Assembly (NCBI RefSeq): GCF_900200035.1 | Contig: NZ_FZTC01000022.1 | Span: 186,001 to 250,000 of the forward strand | Source of the DNA: Klebsiella grimontii | Lineage (GTDB): Bacteria; Pseudomonadota; Gammaproteobacteria; Enterobacterales; Enterobacteriaceae | Direction: 5' to 3' | Length of the DNA stretch: 64,000 nt | The notes under the pieces: generated by a model | Database searches by the model: none | Told to the model about the DNA's origin: nothing | What the model saw: only the letters and a program-made list of their open reading frames with translations | Part shown: one piece after another, positions 48,095 to 58,991 of the stretch | Layout of the letters: every line of letters begins with the position of its first letter | How positions within the stretch are numbered: the first letter of the stretch is position 1 | Program-made: the position numbers and the translations under genes

Positions 48095-48646
48095 TTACCA
48101 AACCTCTCTAAATCTTGCATCATTACTTGCCGTATAAATAACCGTATGCTGAATATTCCGGTGCCCAAGAAAATCCTGAATTAATCGCGTATCCACACCG
48201 TTATTCGCCAGCGCGAAACCACACGCGTGGCGCAGCATATGCGGATGCGCATTAATTTCCAACTGGGCAACAAGGCTCAGATTTTTCATCATTTGATATA
48301 TTCTCTGGCGGGATAAAGGCTGGCCATTACGTGATAAAAAGAGCCAGCCGGAATTATTCCCGGGGTAATTATTACGCACACGCAGCCACTCGTTGAGTAC
48401 CTTTACCTCTTGTTTATAAATAGGATGCGTGGTTGAAAAGCCATTTTTCAGCCGACGAATATAAATGACCCCGCTTTGAATATCGATATCAGAGAGCTTC
48501 CAGTGACGAATTTCGCTCACCCGACACCCATGATTAAAACACATCCACAGTAAACAGACATCGCGTTCCGGATTTGCCCCCCGCCTGGCCGCTTCAACCA
48601 AACGCTGAACCTCCCCGATGGTCAAATGCTTACGCCTTGTTTTCAT
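48095..48646 (-). CDS. FimB-type tyrosine recombinase next to the switch
   Basis: 183 aa, close to FimB in sequence. All expected catalytic residues are visible: Arg42 (HGCRVSE), Lys67 (RRLKNGFSTTHP), His136 and Arg139 (HPHMLRHACG), His162 and Arg163 (LGHRN), and nucleophile Tyr171 (HTVIYTASN). Same direction as the fimbrial operon, upstream of the switch, as fimB/fimE are in E. coli. In the OFF orientation the switch promoter transcribes into the opposite strand of this gene. A phase-variable Klebsiella fimbria named Kpc with recombinase KpcI is known to me. I cannot tell whether this is its orthologue. Confidence 0.92.
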   Translation of the reverse strand: MKTRRKHLTIGEVQRLVEAARRGANPERDVCLLWMCFNHGCRVSEIRHWKLSDIDIQSGVIYIRRLKNGFSTTHPIYKQEVKVLNEWLRVRNNYPGNNSGWLFLSRNGQPLSRQRIYQMMKNLSLVAQLEINAHPHMLRHACGFALANNGVDTRLIQDFLGHRNIQHTVIYTASNDARFREVW

Positions 48647-48801
48647 TCACTTTCTCCATCTACAAAACACAACAGTGTGCGTAGTAATAATAGTACGGAA
48701 AATAAGAGGATGAGTGGAAATGTAAAGTGAGATTAATATGATAAAAAGCATGAATATTACAAAAAATATTAAAGCAAAGGTCCCACCGCTTTCGCGTAGA
48801 T

Positions 48802-48832
48802 AAAAAAAGGACCGCCGAAGCGATCCTTTTTA
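48802..48832 (-). terminator. Intrinsic terminator of the nuo operon
   Basis: On the minus strand, about 20 bases after the nuoN stop, AAAAAGGATCGC-TTCG-GCGGTCCTTTTTTT forms a stem with one G-A mismatch followed by a T-tract. The 202-bp gap up to the recombinase gene otherwise holds AT-rich sequence, presumably the recombinase promoter. Confidence 0.8.
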
Positions 48833-48848
48833 CCCACGACGGATATGA

Positions 48849-50306
48849 TTACATCAGCGGCGTAGCCAACTGTACGATGCTGATTAACGGCTGCGGCCAT
48901 ACGCCCAGTACCAGCACCAGCAGCGCGGAGATCAGCACCACGATGCCCCCGGCGCTGTACTGCCAGTTAGACGGCGCATCGCGATTCAGTTTCTCTGGCG
49001 CGCTCAGATAGAGGCTCACCGCCACGCGCAGATAGTAGTAGAGGCCAATCGCTGAACCCAGCACTACCGCCCCGACCAGCCACCACAGGTGCGCGTGCAC
49101 GCCTACCGCCAGCACGTAAAACTTACCGATAAAGCCCAGCGTCATTGGGATACCGGCAAGAGACAGCATCATCACCGTCATCACCGCCGACAGAATCGGA
49201 CGATGCCAGAACAGGCCTCGGTAGGAGTAGAGCGAATCGGCATCAGGGCCGCGGTACGGGCTGGACATCAGGCTCACCACGCCGAACGCGCCGAGGCTGC
49301 TGAACAGGTAACCCGCCAGGTAAACCCCCACTGCTTCCATCGACATCTCGCCGCTCTGCAGGGCAATCAGCGCCACCAGCAGGTAGCCAAGATGAGAAAT
49401 GGATGAGTAGCCGAGCAGACGTTTAATATTGGTCTGGCTCAGCGCCATCAGGTTACCGAAGATAATCGACGCAAAGGCGATAAGACCCAGCACCACGCGT
49501 ACCGCCTCACTGCCGCCAACCGGCATATAGAGGAACAGACGCATCACCACGCCGAAGATGGCGATCTTGCTGGCGGTCGCCAGGAAGGTGGAGACCGGCG
49601 CAGGCGCCCCCTGGTAAACGTCCGGCGTCCACAGGTGGAACGGCACCAGCGACAGCTTAAAGCCGAGGCCGACAATCATCAAACCGAGACCGGCCAGCAG
49701 CAGCGGCTCGTGCAGCATGCCATCCGTCAGGCTCTTACCGAGCGCCAGGAACGAAAGGTTGCCGGAATTGGCATATACCAGCGCCATACCGAACAGCAGG
49801 AACGAAGAGGCAACGGCGGACAGAATCGTGTACTTGATGCTGGCTTCCAGCGAACGTTTCTGGCGGAAGGCGTAGCCGACCAGGCCGAACAGCGGCAGCG
49901 AAATCAGTTCGATACCGAGGAACAGCGCCGCCAGATGGTTAGCGCCCGCCAGCAGAATGCCGCCCAGCGCGGCGATCAGCACCAGCAGATAGAACTCTTC
50001 TTTATTGTCCTTGTAACCCTCAAGCCATGGGTAGGCGAAAGTACAGGTGGCGAGGCTCGCCAGCAGCACCAGCCCGGTGTAGAGCATCGAATAGCCGTCT
50101 ACGCGAATCATCGGCGTGACGTCCATCGCTCCGTTCTGACCCACGAACCAGAGTGATATCAGCGCGGCGTTCAGGCCGAGAACCGACAGCGTGGCATTGA
50201 GGAAATGATTGCGTCGCCACGCAATGGAGAGCATCACAACCACCACCGTCAAGCCGACGATCAGCAGCGGTAGCAGTGCGATCAGTTGTTGTGGAGTTAT
50301 TGTCAT
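48849..50306 (-). CDS. nuoN: NADH-quinone oxidoreductase subunit N
   Basis: 485 aa (E. coli 485). Antiporter-like proton-pumping membrane subunit of complex I with about 14 helices. The conserved Lys/Glu helices are in the family regions [21 protein letters not shown] (Lys near 217) and [16 protein letters not shown]. Last gene of the operon, 6 bases after nuoM. Confidence 0.97.
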   Translation of the reverse strand: MTITPQQLIALLPLLIVGLTVVVVMLSIAWRRNHFLNATLSVLGLNAALISLWFVGQNGAMDVTPMIRVDGYSMLYTGLVLLASLATCTFAYPWLEGYKDNKEEFYLLVLIAALGGILLAGANHLAALFLGIELISLPLFGLVGYAFRQKRSLEASIKYTILSAVASSFLLFGMALVYANSGNLSFLALGKSLTDGMLHEPLLLAGLGLMIVGLGFKLSLVPFHLWTPDVYQGAPAPVSTFLATASKIAIFGVVMRLFLYMPVGGSEAVRVVLGLIAFASIIFGNLMALSQTNIKRLLGYSSISHLGYLLVALIALQSGEMSMEAVGVYLAGYLFSSLGAFGVVSLMSSPYRGPDADSLYSYRGLFWHRPILSAVMTVMMLSLAGIPMTLGFIGKFYVLAVGVHAHLWWLVGAVVLGSAIGLYYYLRVAVSLYLSAPEKLNRDAPSNWQYSAGGIVVLISALLVLVLGVWPQPLISIVQLATPLM

Positions 50307-50312
50307 GGCGAA

Positions 50313-51842
50313 TTACGGCCTTGTAGTAGAAACAGAATTAACAAACCACTGCTGAATGTTGCTCATCGCAGAGTGCGAGGTGTCCAGAATCGGCTGTGGG
50401 AAGAAGCCCAGCAGCACCAGCAGAACAACCAGCAGCAGGATGATCGACAGTTCACGCAGGGACATTCCCGGCAATGCTTTCGCGGCGATTTCGCTTTTTG
50501 CTTTACCAAAGTACGCGCGATGCAGCATCGACAGCGAGTACACGGAAGCGAACACCAGACCGAAGGTAGAAATAATCGTAATCACCGGTACGGTTTTATA
50601 GCTGCCGAACAGAATCATAAATTCGCCGACGAAGTTACCGGTACCCGGCATCCCGAGGGTCGCGACCGCAAAGAACATCGACAGCGCCGGCAGCCACTTG
50701 ATTTTGCTCCACAGACCGCCCATCTGACGCATATCGCGCGTATGCAGGCGCTCGTACAGCTGGCCGCAAAGGATAAACAGGCCGGCAGCGGACAGGCCGT
50801 GGGCAATCATCTGAATCACCGCGCCCTGGTAAGCCAGCTGGCTGCCGGTATAGATAGCAATCAGCACAAAGCCCATGTGGGAAACGGAGGTGTAAGCAAT
50901 CAGACGCTTGATATCGTACTGGCTGAAGGCCATCCACGCGCCGTAGAAAATACCGATGACGCCCAGCCACATGGCGATAGGGGCAAATTCGGCGGAAGCG
51001 TTCGGGAACAGCGGCAGCGCAAAGCGCAGCAGGCCGTAGGCCGCGGTTTTCAACAGAATCCCCGCGAGGTCAACGGAACCGGCGGTCGGCGCCTGAGAGT
51101 GCGCGTCCGGCAGCCAGCCGTGCAGCGGAACCACCGGCATTTTTACCGCGAAAGCGATAAAGAAGCCCAGCATTAGCATGTATTCCACGCCGTGGGACAT
51201 CGGGGTTTTCAGCAGTTCTTCATAGTTGAAGGTCCACACGCCGGTAGCGTTGAAGTGGACAAACGCCAGCGCCAGGATGGCAATCAGCATCACCAGCCCG
51301 CTCGCCTGGGTATAAATGAAGAACTTGGTTGCCGCCGTGATACGCGTTTTACCGTCAGAGGCTTTATGGCCCCACAGCGCGATCAGGAAGTACATCGGCA
51401 CCAGCATCATTTCCCAGAAGAAGAAGAACAGGAACAGGTCGATAGCCAGGAATACGCCGATCACGCCACCGAGGATCCACATCAGGTTAAGATGGAAAAA
51501 GCCCTGATATTTCTCGATTTCGCGCCATGAACAGAGCACCGCCAGCACGCCGAGCAGCCCGGTCAGCACCACCATTAGCAGCGACAGGCCGTCGATAGCC
51601 AGATGGATGCTGATACCGAATCGCGGGATCCACGGCATCACGAATTCCGACTGCCACTGCGGAATACCGGTTGATTGCGTGAGAGAATAGCCGCCCTGCA
51701 TCCACAACTGCAGGCCAAGCAGAAACGTCAATCCCATAGTGATCAGCGCGATCCAGCGCGGCATCTTCACGCCAAAGCGTTCAGTCTGCCAGCACAGGAA
51801 GCCGCCGATAAAGGGAATTAATATTAGCCAGGGTAATAACAT
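50313..51842 (-). CDS. nuoM: NADH-quinone oxidoreductase subunit M
   Basis: 509 aa (E. coli 509). Antiporter-like proton-pumping subunit with about 14 helices. Family motifs FFFWEMMLVPMYFLI (Glu near 144), AFAVKMPVVPLHGWLPDAHSQAPT (Lys near 234) and KRLIAYTSVSHMGFV (Lys near 265) are present. Preceded by a 157-bp gap carrying a REP element after nuoL. Confidence 0.97.
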   Translation of the reverse strand: MLLPWLILIPFIGGFLCWQTERFGVKMPRWIALITMGLTFLLGLQLWMQGGYSLTQSTGIPQWQSEFVMPWIPRFGISIHLAIDGLSLLMVVLTGLLGVLAVLCSWREIEKYQGFFHLNLMWILGGVIGVFLAIDLFLFFFFWEMMLVPMYFLIALWGHKASDGKTRITAATKFFIYTQASGLVMLIAILALAFVHFNATGVWTFNYEELLKTPMSHGVEYMLMLGFFIAFAVKMPVVPLHGWLPDAHSQAPTAGSVDLAGILLKTAAYGLLRFALPLFPNASAEFAPIAMWLGVIGIFYGAWMAFSQYDIKRLIAYTSVSHMGFVLIAIYTGSQLAYQGAVIQMIAHGLSAAGLFILCGQLYERLHTRDMRQMGGLWSKIKWLPALSMFFAVATLGMPGTGNFVGEFMILFGSYKTVPVITIISTFGLVFASVYSLSMLHRAYFGKAKSEIAAKALPGMSLRELSIILLLVVLLVLLGFFPQPILDTSHSAMSNIQQWFVNSVSTTRP

Positions 51843-51930
51843 GGCGATCTTTATTCCTTGTTAAAGTCCCGTTCAGGACCGATTTTCAACGAATTCTCAC
51901 AGAAAATTCACTTCGAATTGCGGGTTTTGT

Positions 51931-51980
51931 TGCCCGGCGGCGCTCTGCCCGCCGGGCCTACGGGTAAGCGCTACCCGACA
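51931..51980. repeat. REP element between nuoL and nuoM
   Basis: TGCCCGGCGGCGCTCTGCCC then GCCGGGCCTACGGGTAAGCGCTACCCGA form REP-type palindromes of the same family as the element between nrdA and nrdB. They lie inside the operon in the 157-bp nuoL-nuoM gap. Confidence 0.75.
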
Positions 51981-51999
51981 ACGCCCGCCCTCCGCAAAC

Positions 52000-53841
52000 T
52001 CAACGCAATACCATCAGCAGCGCCAGCACCACGACCGCGCCGATGCCCATTGAAGCCACATACCAGCGCAGATAGCCGTTCTCACTCACCACCAGGCCTT
52101 TGCCTGCGAAGCGGGAAAGGATTGCCGGAATGTTCATCAGCGCATTCAGCGGATCGCTCTTCAGCAGCCACGCCACGCCGAGGAACGGCTTGACGAATAC
52201 TTTGTCATACAGCCAGTCAAAGCCCCAGGCGTTGTACCACCAGGTACCGAGCAGACGACCCGGCGCGCTGTTGGCAATCGACGTCACCAGCGTGCGTTTA
52301 CCCAGCCACAGCCAGGCGGCAATCAGAATGCCCGCGATGGCAATCACCCCGGAGGCGATTTCCAGCGTCATGACGCGTCCGTGTTCAAGCTCGGTGGTCT
52401 GCGGCAGCACGCCTTCCAGCGGCGGCACAATCAGCGCGCCAACGAAGGTCGAGAGCACCAGCAGCACAATCAGCGGCAGATGATGGGTAATCCCCTTCCC
52501 TGCGTGAGCGTGAATTTGTTCTTTACCGTGGAACACGATGAAAATCATACGGAAGGTGTACAGGGAGGTCATAAACGCCCCGACCAGACCGGCGACCATC
52601 AGATTAAGATGACCGTTCGCCATCGCGCCCGCCAGAATCTCATCCTTACTGAAGAAGCCGGCAGTCACCAGCGGCAGCGCGGACAGCGCCGCGCCCCCGA
52701 CCAGGAAGCAGACGTATACCAGCGGAATTGACTTACGCAGGCCGCCCATCTTGAAGATGTTCTGTTCGTGGTGGCAGGCGAGGATCACCGAGCCGGACGC
52801 CAGGAACAGCAGCGCTTTAAAGAACGCATGGGTCATCAGATGGAAAATCGCCGCGTCCCACGCCTGCACGCCGAGCGCGAGGAACATATAGCCAATCTGG
52901 CTCATGGTGGAGTAAGCGAGCACGCGTTTGATATCGGTCTGCACCAGCGCGGCGAAGCCTGCCAGCACCAGCGTTACCGCCCCGACGATCCCCACCAGAT
53001 GCAGGACTTCCGGGGTCATCAGGAACAGGCCATGCGTGCGCGCAATCAGATAGACACCGGCGGTGACCATGGTCGCGGCGTGGATTAGCGCGGAAACCGG
53101 CGTTGGGCCCGCCATCGCGTCCGCAAGCCAGGTCTGCAACGGCAGCTGCGCGGATTTACCCACCGCGCCGCCCAGCAGCATCAGGGTAGCCCACATCAGC
53201 ATGTTGTTGCCGGCCTCAAAGTGCGCAGGCGCCAGTTCGACCATTTCGCGGAAGTTCAGGGTGCCCAGTTCGTTGTAGAGAATGAACAGCGCGAACGCCA
53301 GGAACACATCGCCGACGCGGGTCACCACAAACGCTTTCATCGCCGCCGCGCCGTTCTTCGGATCGGTGTAGTAGAAGCCGATCAGCAGATAGGAGCACAG
53401 GCCCACGCCTTCCCAGCCGAGGTACATCAGCAGCAGGTTATCCGCGAGCACCAGAACGACCATGCTGGCGATAAACAGGTTGGTATAGGCGAAGAAGCGG
53501 GAGTAGCCCTCTTCACCGCGCATATACCAGGAGGCGAACATGTGGATCAGGAAGCCGACGCCGGTGACCACGGAGAGCATGGTCAGAGAGAGGCCGTCCA
53601 GCACCAGGTTGAAGCCAATGTTGAAGTCGCCGACCGACATCCAGGTCCACAGCGGTACGCTGAGCGCCTGTTTGCCGTTGGCAAAGAAGTCGACGCCGAC
53701 AAACGCCGTCACCAGCGCCGCCAGGCCTACCGAGCCAACCCCTACGGTGGCGGATAAATTTTCCGACCAGCGGCCGCGGGAGAAGGCCAGCAAAACAAAG
53801 CCAATCAATGGCAAAAGAATGGTTAAGGCAAGCATGTTCAT
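52000..53841 (-). CDS. nuoL: NADH-quinone oxidoreductase subunit L
   Basis: 613 aa (E. coli 613). Largest antiporter-like subunit, with 16 helices and the long lateral amphipathic helix towards the C-terminus. Motifs [18 protein letters not shown] (Glu near 144), [31 protein letters not shown] (Lys near 229) and [15 protein letters not shown]. Its ATG overlaps the nuoK stop by 4 bases. Confidence 0.97.
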   Translation of the reverse strand: MNMLALTILLPLIGFVLLAFSRGRWSENLSATVGVGSVGLAALVTAFVGVDFFANGKQALSVPLWTWMSVGDFNIGFNLVLDGLSLTMLSVVTGVGFLIHMFASWYMRGEEGYSRFFAYTNLFIASMVVLVLADNLLLMYLGWEGVGLCSYLLIGFYYTDPKNGAAAMKAFVVTRVGDVFLAFALFILYNELGTLNFREMVELAPAHFEAGNNMLMWATLMLLGGAVGKSAQLPLQTWLADAMAGPTPVSALIHAATMVTAGVYLIARTHGLFLMTPEVLHLVGIVGAVTLVLAGFAALVQTDIKRVLAYSTMSQIGYMFLALGVQAWDAAIFHLMTHAFFKALLFLASGSVILACHHEQNIFKMGGLRKSIPLVYVCFLVGGAALSALPLVTAGFFSKDEILAGAMANGHLNLMVAGLVGAFMTSLYTFRMIFIVFHGKEQIHAHAGKGITHHLPLIVLLVLSTFVGALIVPPLEGVLPQTTELEHGRVMTLEIASGVIAIAGILIAAWLWLGKRTLVTSIANSAPGRLLGTWWYNAWGFDWLYDKVFVKPFLGVAWLLKSDPLNALMNIPAILSRFAGKGLVVSENGYLRWYVASMGIGAVVVLALLMVLR

Positions 53842-54140
53842 CCGCGCAACTCACTTACTGAATCGATGTTCAGGTTCTGGCGACGACGATGGAGCTGCAG
53901 CAGCAGCGCCAGGCCGATACTCGCTTCCGCGGCGGCGAGGGTGATGGCGAGGATATACATTATCTGGCCATCGGTCTGGCCCCAGTAGCTCCCTGCAACC
54001 ACGAAAGCCAGCGCGGCGGCATTGATCATGATCTCCAGGCTAATCAGCATAAACAGCAGATTGCGGCGGATAACCAGCCCCGTCAGGCCGAGGACAAACA
54101 GGACAGAGGCGAGGATCAGTCCATGTGTTAAAGGGATCAT
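53838..54140 (-). CDS. nuoK: NADH-quinone oxidoreductase subunit K
   Basis: 100 aa (E. coli 100). Three-helix membrane subunit with the conserved buried glutamates in [10 protein letters not shown] (about 36) and [12 protein letters not shown] (about 72). Overlaps nuoJ and nuoL by 4 bases each. Confidence 0.97.
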   Translation of the reverse strand: MIPLTHGLILASVLFVLGLTGLVIRRNLLFMLISLEIMINAAALAFVVAGSYWGQTDGQIMYILAITLAAAEASIGLALLLQLHRRRQNLNIDSVSELRG

Positions 54141-54691
54141 GCGTGTTCCTCCGTTTTTCTTTTATCGCTGTCGTTCGGACGATTGCTCAGCACTTCCCCG
54201 GCGCGTTCTTCGCGACCGATATGGAAGGCGACAACCAGACCCGCGAGCAGCAGCATGGAGGCCAGCTCCACCGCCAGAACGTACGGCCCAAACAGCGCGA
54301 TACCCACCTCTTTGGCGTTAATCGCCGCGCCGTCGATACCCTGATCGTTAACGCCGAGAATGGCGTAAACGATCACCACCAGCAGCACCGCGGAAAGAAT
54401 GGCCGGACCAATCCAGATCCCGGGTTTCAGCCACTGACGTTCCTGTTCGATTTCGCTGCCGCCCAGGTTGAGCATCATCACCACGAACACGAACAGCACC
54501 ATAATGGCGCCCGCATAAACGATAATTTCCAGCGCGCCGGCGAAGTAAGCCCCCAGCGAGAAGAACACCCCGGCAATCGCCAACAGCGAAATGATCAGGT
54601 ACAGCAGCGCGTGCACCGGATTTGTGTGGGTGATCACCCGCAGGGTTGCGAGGATGGCTATCAGGCCACAGATATAAAAAGCGAATTCCAT
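54137..54691 (-). CDS. nuoJ: NADH-quinone oxidoreductase subunit J
   Basis: 184 aa (E. coli 184). Five-helix membrane subunit. The pi-bulge helix region [18 protein letters not shown] near residues 59-76 is intact. It has a hydrophilic C-terminal tail ending KRKTEEHA. 10 bases after nuoI. Confidence 0.97.
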   Translation of the reverse strand: MEFAFYICGLIAILATLRVITHTNPVHALLYLIISLLAIAGVFFSLGAYFAGALEIIVYAGAIMVLFVFVVMMLNLGGSEIEQERQWLKPGIWIGPAILSAVLLVVIVYAILGVNDQGIDGAAINAKEVGIALFGPYVLAVELASMLLLAGLVVAFHIGREERAGEVLSNRPNDSDKRKTEEHA

Positions 54692-54701
54692 TGCCCTCTC
54701 C

Positions 54702-55244
54702 TTACGGTAACAGGCTCTTGACGTCGATAGGCTTGGCTTCGTTCTCTGCTTCGCCCTTATCTTTGCCGTCGATTGCCATACCCGCCATCCGGTAGAAGTT
54801 ATATTCCGGGTATTTACCCGGACCGGAAATCAGCAGATCCTCTTTTTCGTACACCAGATCCTGACGTTTGTATTCGCCCAGCTCAAAGTCCGGGGTCAAC
54901 TGAATCGCCGTGGTCGGGCACGCTTCTTCGCACAGGCCGCAGAAAATACAGCGTGAAAAGTTGATGCGGAAAAACTCCGGGTACCAGCGGCCGTCTTTGG
55001 TCTCCGCTTTTTGCAGAGAGATACAGCCTACCGGACAGGCTACCGCACACAGGTTACAGGCAACGCAGCGCTCTTCGCCGTCCGGATCGCGCGTCAGCAC
55101 GATACGGCCACGGTAGCGCGGCGGCAGATATACCGGCTCTTCCGGGTACATCCGAGTTTCTCGTTTGGCAAAGGCGTGCATCCCGATCATGCAGATACTG
55201 CGGACCTGGGTGCCAAACCCTACCAATAATTCTTTTAAGGTCAT
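54702..55244 (-). CDS. nuoI: NADH-quinone oxidoreductase subunit I
   Basis: 180 aa (E. coli 180). Hydrophilic subunit with two [4Fe-4S] clusters (N6a/N6b): ligands in [12 protein letters not shown] (about 60-71) and [12 protein letters not shown] (about 99-110). The frame extends 27 codons upstream over the nuoH end, but [11 protein letters not shown] at 55244 matches the family, with GGGGTGAATTGACC ahead. Confidence 0.97.
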   Translation of the reverse strand: MTLKELLVGFGTQVRSICMIGMHAFAKRETRMYPEEPVYLPPRYRGRIVLTRDPDGEERCVACNLCAVACPVGCISLQKAETKDGRWYPEFFRINFSRCIFCGLCEEACPTTAIQLTPDFELGEYKRQDLVYEKEDLLISGPGKYPEYNFYRMAGMAIDGKDKGEAENEAKPIDVKSLLP

Positions 55245-55258
55245 GGTCAATTCACCCC

Positions 55259-56236
55259 TTATTGCGCCTGCCAGAGAATGACAGCCGCCGTTACCAACAG
55301 GTTGATCAGCGTTAACGGCAGGCATACCTTCCAGCCAAAGGACATTACCTGGTCATAGCGCGGACGCGGTAATGATGCGCGGATCAAAATGAACATCATC
55401 ATAAAGAACGCGGTTTTCAGCGCGAACCAGATGAAAGGAGGTAACCATGGGCCATTCCAGCCGCCGAAGAACAGCGTCACAATCAGCGCCGATACGGTAA
55501 CAATGCCGATATATTCACCGACGAAGAACAGACCGAACTTCATGCCGGAATATTCGATGTGGTAACCGTCGGCCAGCTCCTGCTCCGCTTCCGGTTGGTC
55601 AAACGGGTGACGGTGACATACCGCTACGCCCGCAATCGCAAAGGTCACAAAGCCAAAGAACTGAGGAATAACGTTCCACAGATGCGCCTGGTTGTTGACG
55701 ATATCGGTCATGTTGAACGAACCGGCCTGCGCCACTACGCCCATCAGGGAAAGCCCGAGGAATACTTCGTAGCTCAGGGTCTGGGCAGAAGCACGCATCG
55801 CGCCAAGCAGCGAGTATTTGTTGTTGCTCGACCAACCGGCGAACAGCACCGCATAGACCGCCAGGCCTGCCATCATCAGAAAGAACAGAATCCCGATGTT
55901 TAAATCGGCCACTACCCACGTCGGGCTGACCGGCACAATGGCGAAGGCCAGCAGCAGCGAAGTAAAGGCGATAACCGGCGCCAGAGTAAAGATCACGCGA
56001 TCCGAGAAGCGCGGAACCCAGTCCTCTTTAAAGAACATTTTGATCATGTCGGCGACGAGCTGCAGCGAACCGCCCCAGCCCACGCGGTTAGGTCCATAAC
56101 GGTTCTGGAACAGGCCCAGCAGACGACGTTCGCCGAAGCTCATAAACGCGCCGCAGGTCACCACGACCAGCAGAATCACCACCGCTTTAAGGATGCTTAA
56201 CAGAATGTCGATGAGATCGGGAGTTAACCAACTCAT
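55259..56236 (-). CDS. nuoH: NADH-quinone oxidoreductase subunit H
   Basis: 325 aa (E. coli 325). Eight-helix subunit forming the quinone chamber at the hydrophilic-membrane interface. Conserved [20 protein letters not shown] and the charged loop [23 protein letters not shown] are intact. Overlaps nuoG by 4 bases. Confidence 0.97.
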   Translation of the reverse strand: MSWLTPDLIDILLSILKAVVILLVVVTCGAFMSFGERRLLGLFQNRYGPNRVGWGGSLQLVADMIKMFFKEDWVPRFSDRVIFTLAPVIAFTSLLLAFAIVPVSPTWVVADLNIGILFFLMMAGLAVYAVLFAGWSSNNKYSLLGAMRASAQTLSYEVFLGLSLMGVVAQAGSFNMTDIVNNQAHLWNVIPQFFGFVTFAIAGVAVCHRHPFDQPEAEQELADGYHIEYSGMKFGLFFVGEYIGIVTVSALIVTLFFGGWNGPWLPPFIWFALKTAFFMMMFILIRASLPRPRYDQVMSFGWKVCLPLTLINLLVTAAVILWQAQ

Positions 56237-58959
56237 GCTTTCGCCTCCTGCAGAGTATCAATACGCGCTCCGGTCAGTACCGGCGCAATCCCTGGCATGC
56301 CCATCGGTAAGCCAACCTGCCCTGCCGTCAGCCCCGCCGAAATCACCAGCGGCAGGCTAAGCGCCTGGCCATCAACGCGCAAAGAGACCATTGCGCCTTC
56401 GTTCACCCCAAGCTTCGCGGCATCTGCCGGGTTCAGCTTAACGTACGGCTGCGGCATGCGGCTCTGGAATACCGGAGAACGCTGCGACAGCTCGTCGCTG
56501 CCGAACAGGTGATAGTAAGGCGCGATACGCCATTTCCCGTCCTCTGCCTGGAAGCTTGCCGGTACTGCGGTAAAGTACTCAAGACCGCTAGCGGAAGCTT
56601 CAAACAGACGCACGCCCGGATCGCCGTGGCGCAGTTTACCGCCCACTTCATCCTGGAACTTGTTCCACGCCTGCGGGGAGTTCCAGCCCGGAGCCCAGGC
56701 AAATGGAATTTGCGAGCGCGGCGCGGACGGCTGGTTGTTCCCTTCCATGGAGAAGGCGAACATGGTGTCTTTATCCTGCGGCTGACGCGGTTCATGCACG
56801 CTGATGTTGGCGCGCATCGCCGTACGACCGCTGTAGCGGTGCGGTTCACGGGCCAGCTTCTGGCCGCGAATGCGGAAGGTCGCATCCGGCGCGGCGTCTT
56901 TGATACCAGCCAGCTGCGGCAGTGCGGCAACGGCAGCGTCAATCACGTGGTCCAGCTGGGTCCAGTCAACCTGACGATTGTTCACGGTGCTGTGCAATGA
57001 GTGCAGCCAGCGCCAGCTCTCCAGCATTACGGTTTTCGCGTCGTAGTAGGCCGGGTCGTAAACCTGGAAGAAGCGCTGGGCGCGACCTTCGTTGTTGACC
57101 ACGGTACCGTCGCTTTCCGCAAAGCTTGCCGCGGAGAGCACCAGATGCGCTTTTTCCATAATCGCCGTACGCTGATGGTCAACCACCATCACCAGCGGCG
57201 CTTTCGCCAGCGCCGCATCAACGCGGGCGGCTGAAGCGTGGCGGTGCAGGTCGTTTTCCAGCACGATAACCGCATCGGCTGCGCCGGTTTCCAGTTCGCT
57301 CAGCGCCTCTTCAAGCGAGCCGCCGCCGATCATGCCGAGGCCAACGCTGTTGACCGCGCGGGCGACCATCGTCACGCCGACATCGGCGCCGCGGCCTTTC
57401 AGGGCTTTCGCCACGTTGGCCGCCGCCTGAATCACTTCAATGCTGCCGGCGTTGGTTCCGGAGACAATCAGCGGTTTTTTCGCTCCGGCTAACGCCTGAA
57501 CGATCACGTCGATTTTGCCTTTCAGCTCGCCGCTCAGCCCTTCGACCGCCGGGGCGCTTTCATCCAGCGCATGGGCGATGGCAAAGCCGAGGCGCGCCTG
57601 ATCTTCCACCGGCGCGCGGTAGGTCCATGCGGCGATGTCATCGAGGCGGGTGTCATCAATATTGGTGACAAACAGCGGATGCTTCGCGCGCTGGCCGATG
57701 TTAAGGATCGCGGCGATCTGCCAGTCGGCGACTTTCTGCACCGCCGCCATTTCGCGCGCTTTGCCTTTCACCGCCTGACGCACCGCCAGCGCGATACGCG
57801 CGCCGGTCTGGGTGATGTCTTCGCCGAGGATCAGCACCGCATCGTAGGATTCGATTTCGCGCAGCGCCGGGGTATGGATACCGCCTTCGCGCAGCACTTT
57901 CAGCATCATCTGCAGGCGCTCTTGTTCGCCCTTCGCGATGCCGGTATAGAAGTTCCCGGCGCCGACCAGTTCGCGCAGCGCGAAGTTGCTTTCGAGGCTG
58001 GCGCGCGGGGAGCCGATACCGATCACTTTCTTCGACTGGCGCAGAATATCCGCCGCCCCCTGCATCGCCTGCTCGGCGTTAAGGGTAATCAGATCGTCAC
58101 CGCGGCGTTGAACCGGCTGACGCGGACGGTCTTTGAGATTCACATAGCCGTAGCCGAAACGACCGCGGTCGCAGAGGAAGTAGCGGTTAACGGTACCGTT
58201 ATAGCGGTTTTCGATACGACGCAGTTCGCCATAGCGTTCGCCGGGGCTGATGTTACAGCCGATGGAACACTGCTGACAGATGCTTGGCGCAAACTGCATG
58301 TCCCATTTACGGTTATAGCGCTCGGAGTGCGTTTTATCGGTAAACACGCCGGTCGGACAGACTTCCACCAGGTTGCCGGAGAACTCGCTTTCCAGCGTGC
58401 CGTCTTCCGGGCGCCCAAAGTAGACGTTGTCGTGAGCGCCGTAAACGCCAAGGTCGGTGCCGTCGGCATAATCTTTGTAGTAGCGGACGCAGCGGTAGCA
58501 GGCGATGCAGCGGTTCATTTCGTGCGAGATGAACGGCCCCAGATCCTGGTTGCGGTGGGTACGCTTGGTAAAGCGGTAGCGACGGAAGCTATGACCGGTC
58601 ATCACGGTCATATCCTGCAAGTGACAGTTGCCGCCCTCTTCGCACACCGGACAGTCATGCGGGTGGTTGGTCATCAGCCACTCAACTACGCTTTCGCGGA
58701 ACTGCTTCGCTTCTGCGTCGTCGATGGAAATAAAAGTGCCGTCGGATGCCGGAGTCATACAGGACATCACCAGGCGGCCACGCGTGTCTTCCGCGTTCTG
58801 ATATTGCTTCACCGCACACTGGCGGCAAGCACCGACGCTCCCTAGCGCCGGATGCCAGCAAAAGTATGGAATATCAAGGCCCAGAGAGAGACAAGCTTCT
58901 AGCAGGTTGTCCGCTCCGTTGACCTCGTATTCTTTGCCGTCTACATGAATCGTAGCCAT
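56233..58959 (-). CDS. nuoG: NADH-quinone oxidoreductase subunit G
   Basis: 908 aa (E. coli 908). Largest hydrophilic subunit, relaying electrons through several Fe-S clusters. The N-terminal [2Fe-2S] domain has Cys near 34, 45, 48 and 67. A His/Cys [4Fe-4S] site follows in [17 protein letters not shown] (about 98-115), then a [11 protein letters not shown] region, then CQQCSIGCN (the extra N7-type cluster near 228). The remainder is a molybdopterin-oxidoreductase fold without Mo cofactor. Confidence 0.97.
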   Translation of the reverse strand: MATIHVDGKEYEVNGADNLLEACLSLGLDIPYFCWHPALGSVGACRQCAVKQYQNAEDTRGRLVMSCMTPASDGTFISIDDAEAKQFRESVVEWLMTNHPHDCPVCEEGGNCHLQDMTVMTGHSFRRYRFTKRTHRNQDLGPFISHEMNRCIACYRCVRYYKDYADGTDLGVYGAHDNVYFGRPEDGTLESEFSGNLVEVCPTGVFTDKTHSERYNRKWDMQFAPSICQQCSIGCNISPGERYGELRRIENRYNGTVNRYFLCDRGRFGYGYVNLKDRPRQPVQRRGDDLITLNAEQAMQGAADILRQSKKVIGIGSPRASLESNFALRELVGAGNFYTGIAKGEQERLQMMLKVLREGGIHTPALREIESYDAVLILGEDITQTGARIALAVRQAVKGKAREMAAVQKVADWQIAAILNIGQRAKHPLFVTNIDDTRLDDIAAWTYRAPVEDQARLGFAIAHALDESAPAVEGLSGELKGKIDVIVQALAGAKKPLIVSGTNAGSIEVIQAAANVAKALKGRGADVGVTMVARAVNSVGLGMIGGGSLEEALSELETGAADAVIVLENDLHRHASAARVDAALAKAPLVMVVDHQRTAIMEKAHLVLSAASFAESDGTVVNNEGRAQRFFQVYDPAYYDAKTVMLESWRWLHSLHSTVNNRQVDWTQLDHVIDAAVAALPQLAGIKDAAPDATFRIRGQKLAREPHRYSGRTAMRANISVHEPRQPQDKDTMFAFSMEGNNQPSAPRSQIPFAWAPGWNSPQAWNKFQDEVGGKLRHGDPGVRLFEASASGLEYFTAVPASFQAEDGKWRIAPYYHLFGSDELSQRSPVFQSRMPQPYVKLNPADAAKLGVNEGAMVSLRVDGQALSLPLVISAGLTAGQVGLPMGMPGIAPVLTGARIDTLQEAKA

Positions 58960-58991
58960 TTGCGTGCTTCCAAAAATAAAAAACCTTTAGA

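Noticed and set aside
57571-58845. Long plus-strand open frame opposite nuoG
   Set aside because: Antisense shadow of nuoG with no family features. The same applies to 60928-62322 opposite nuoC.
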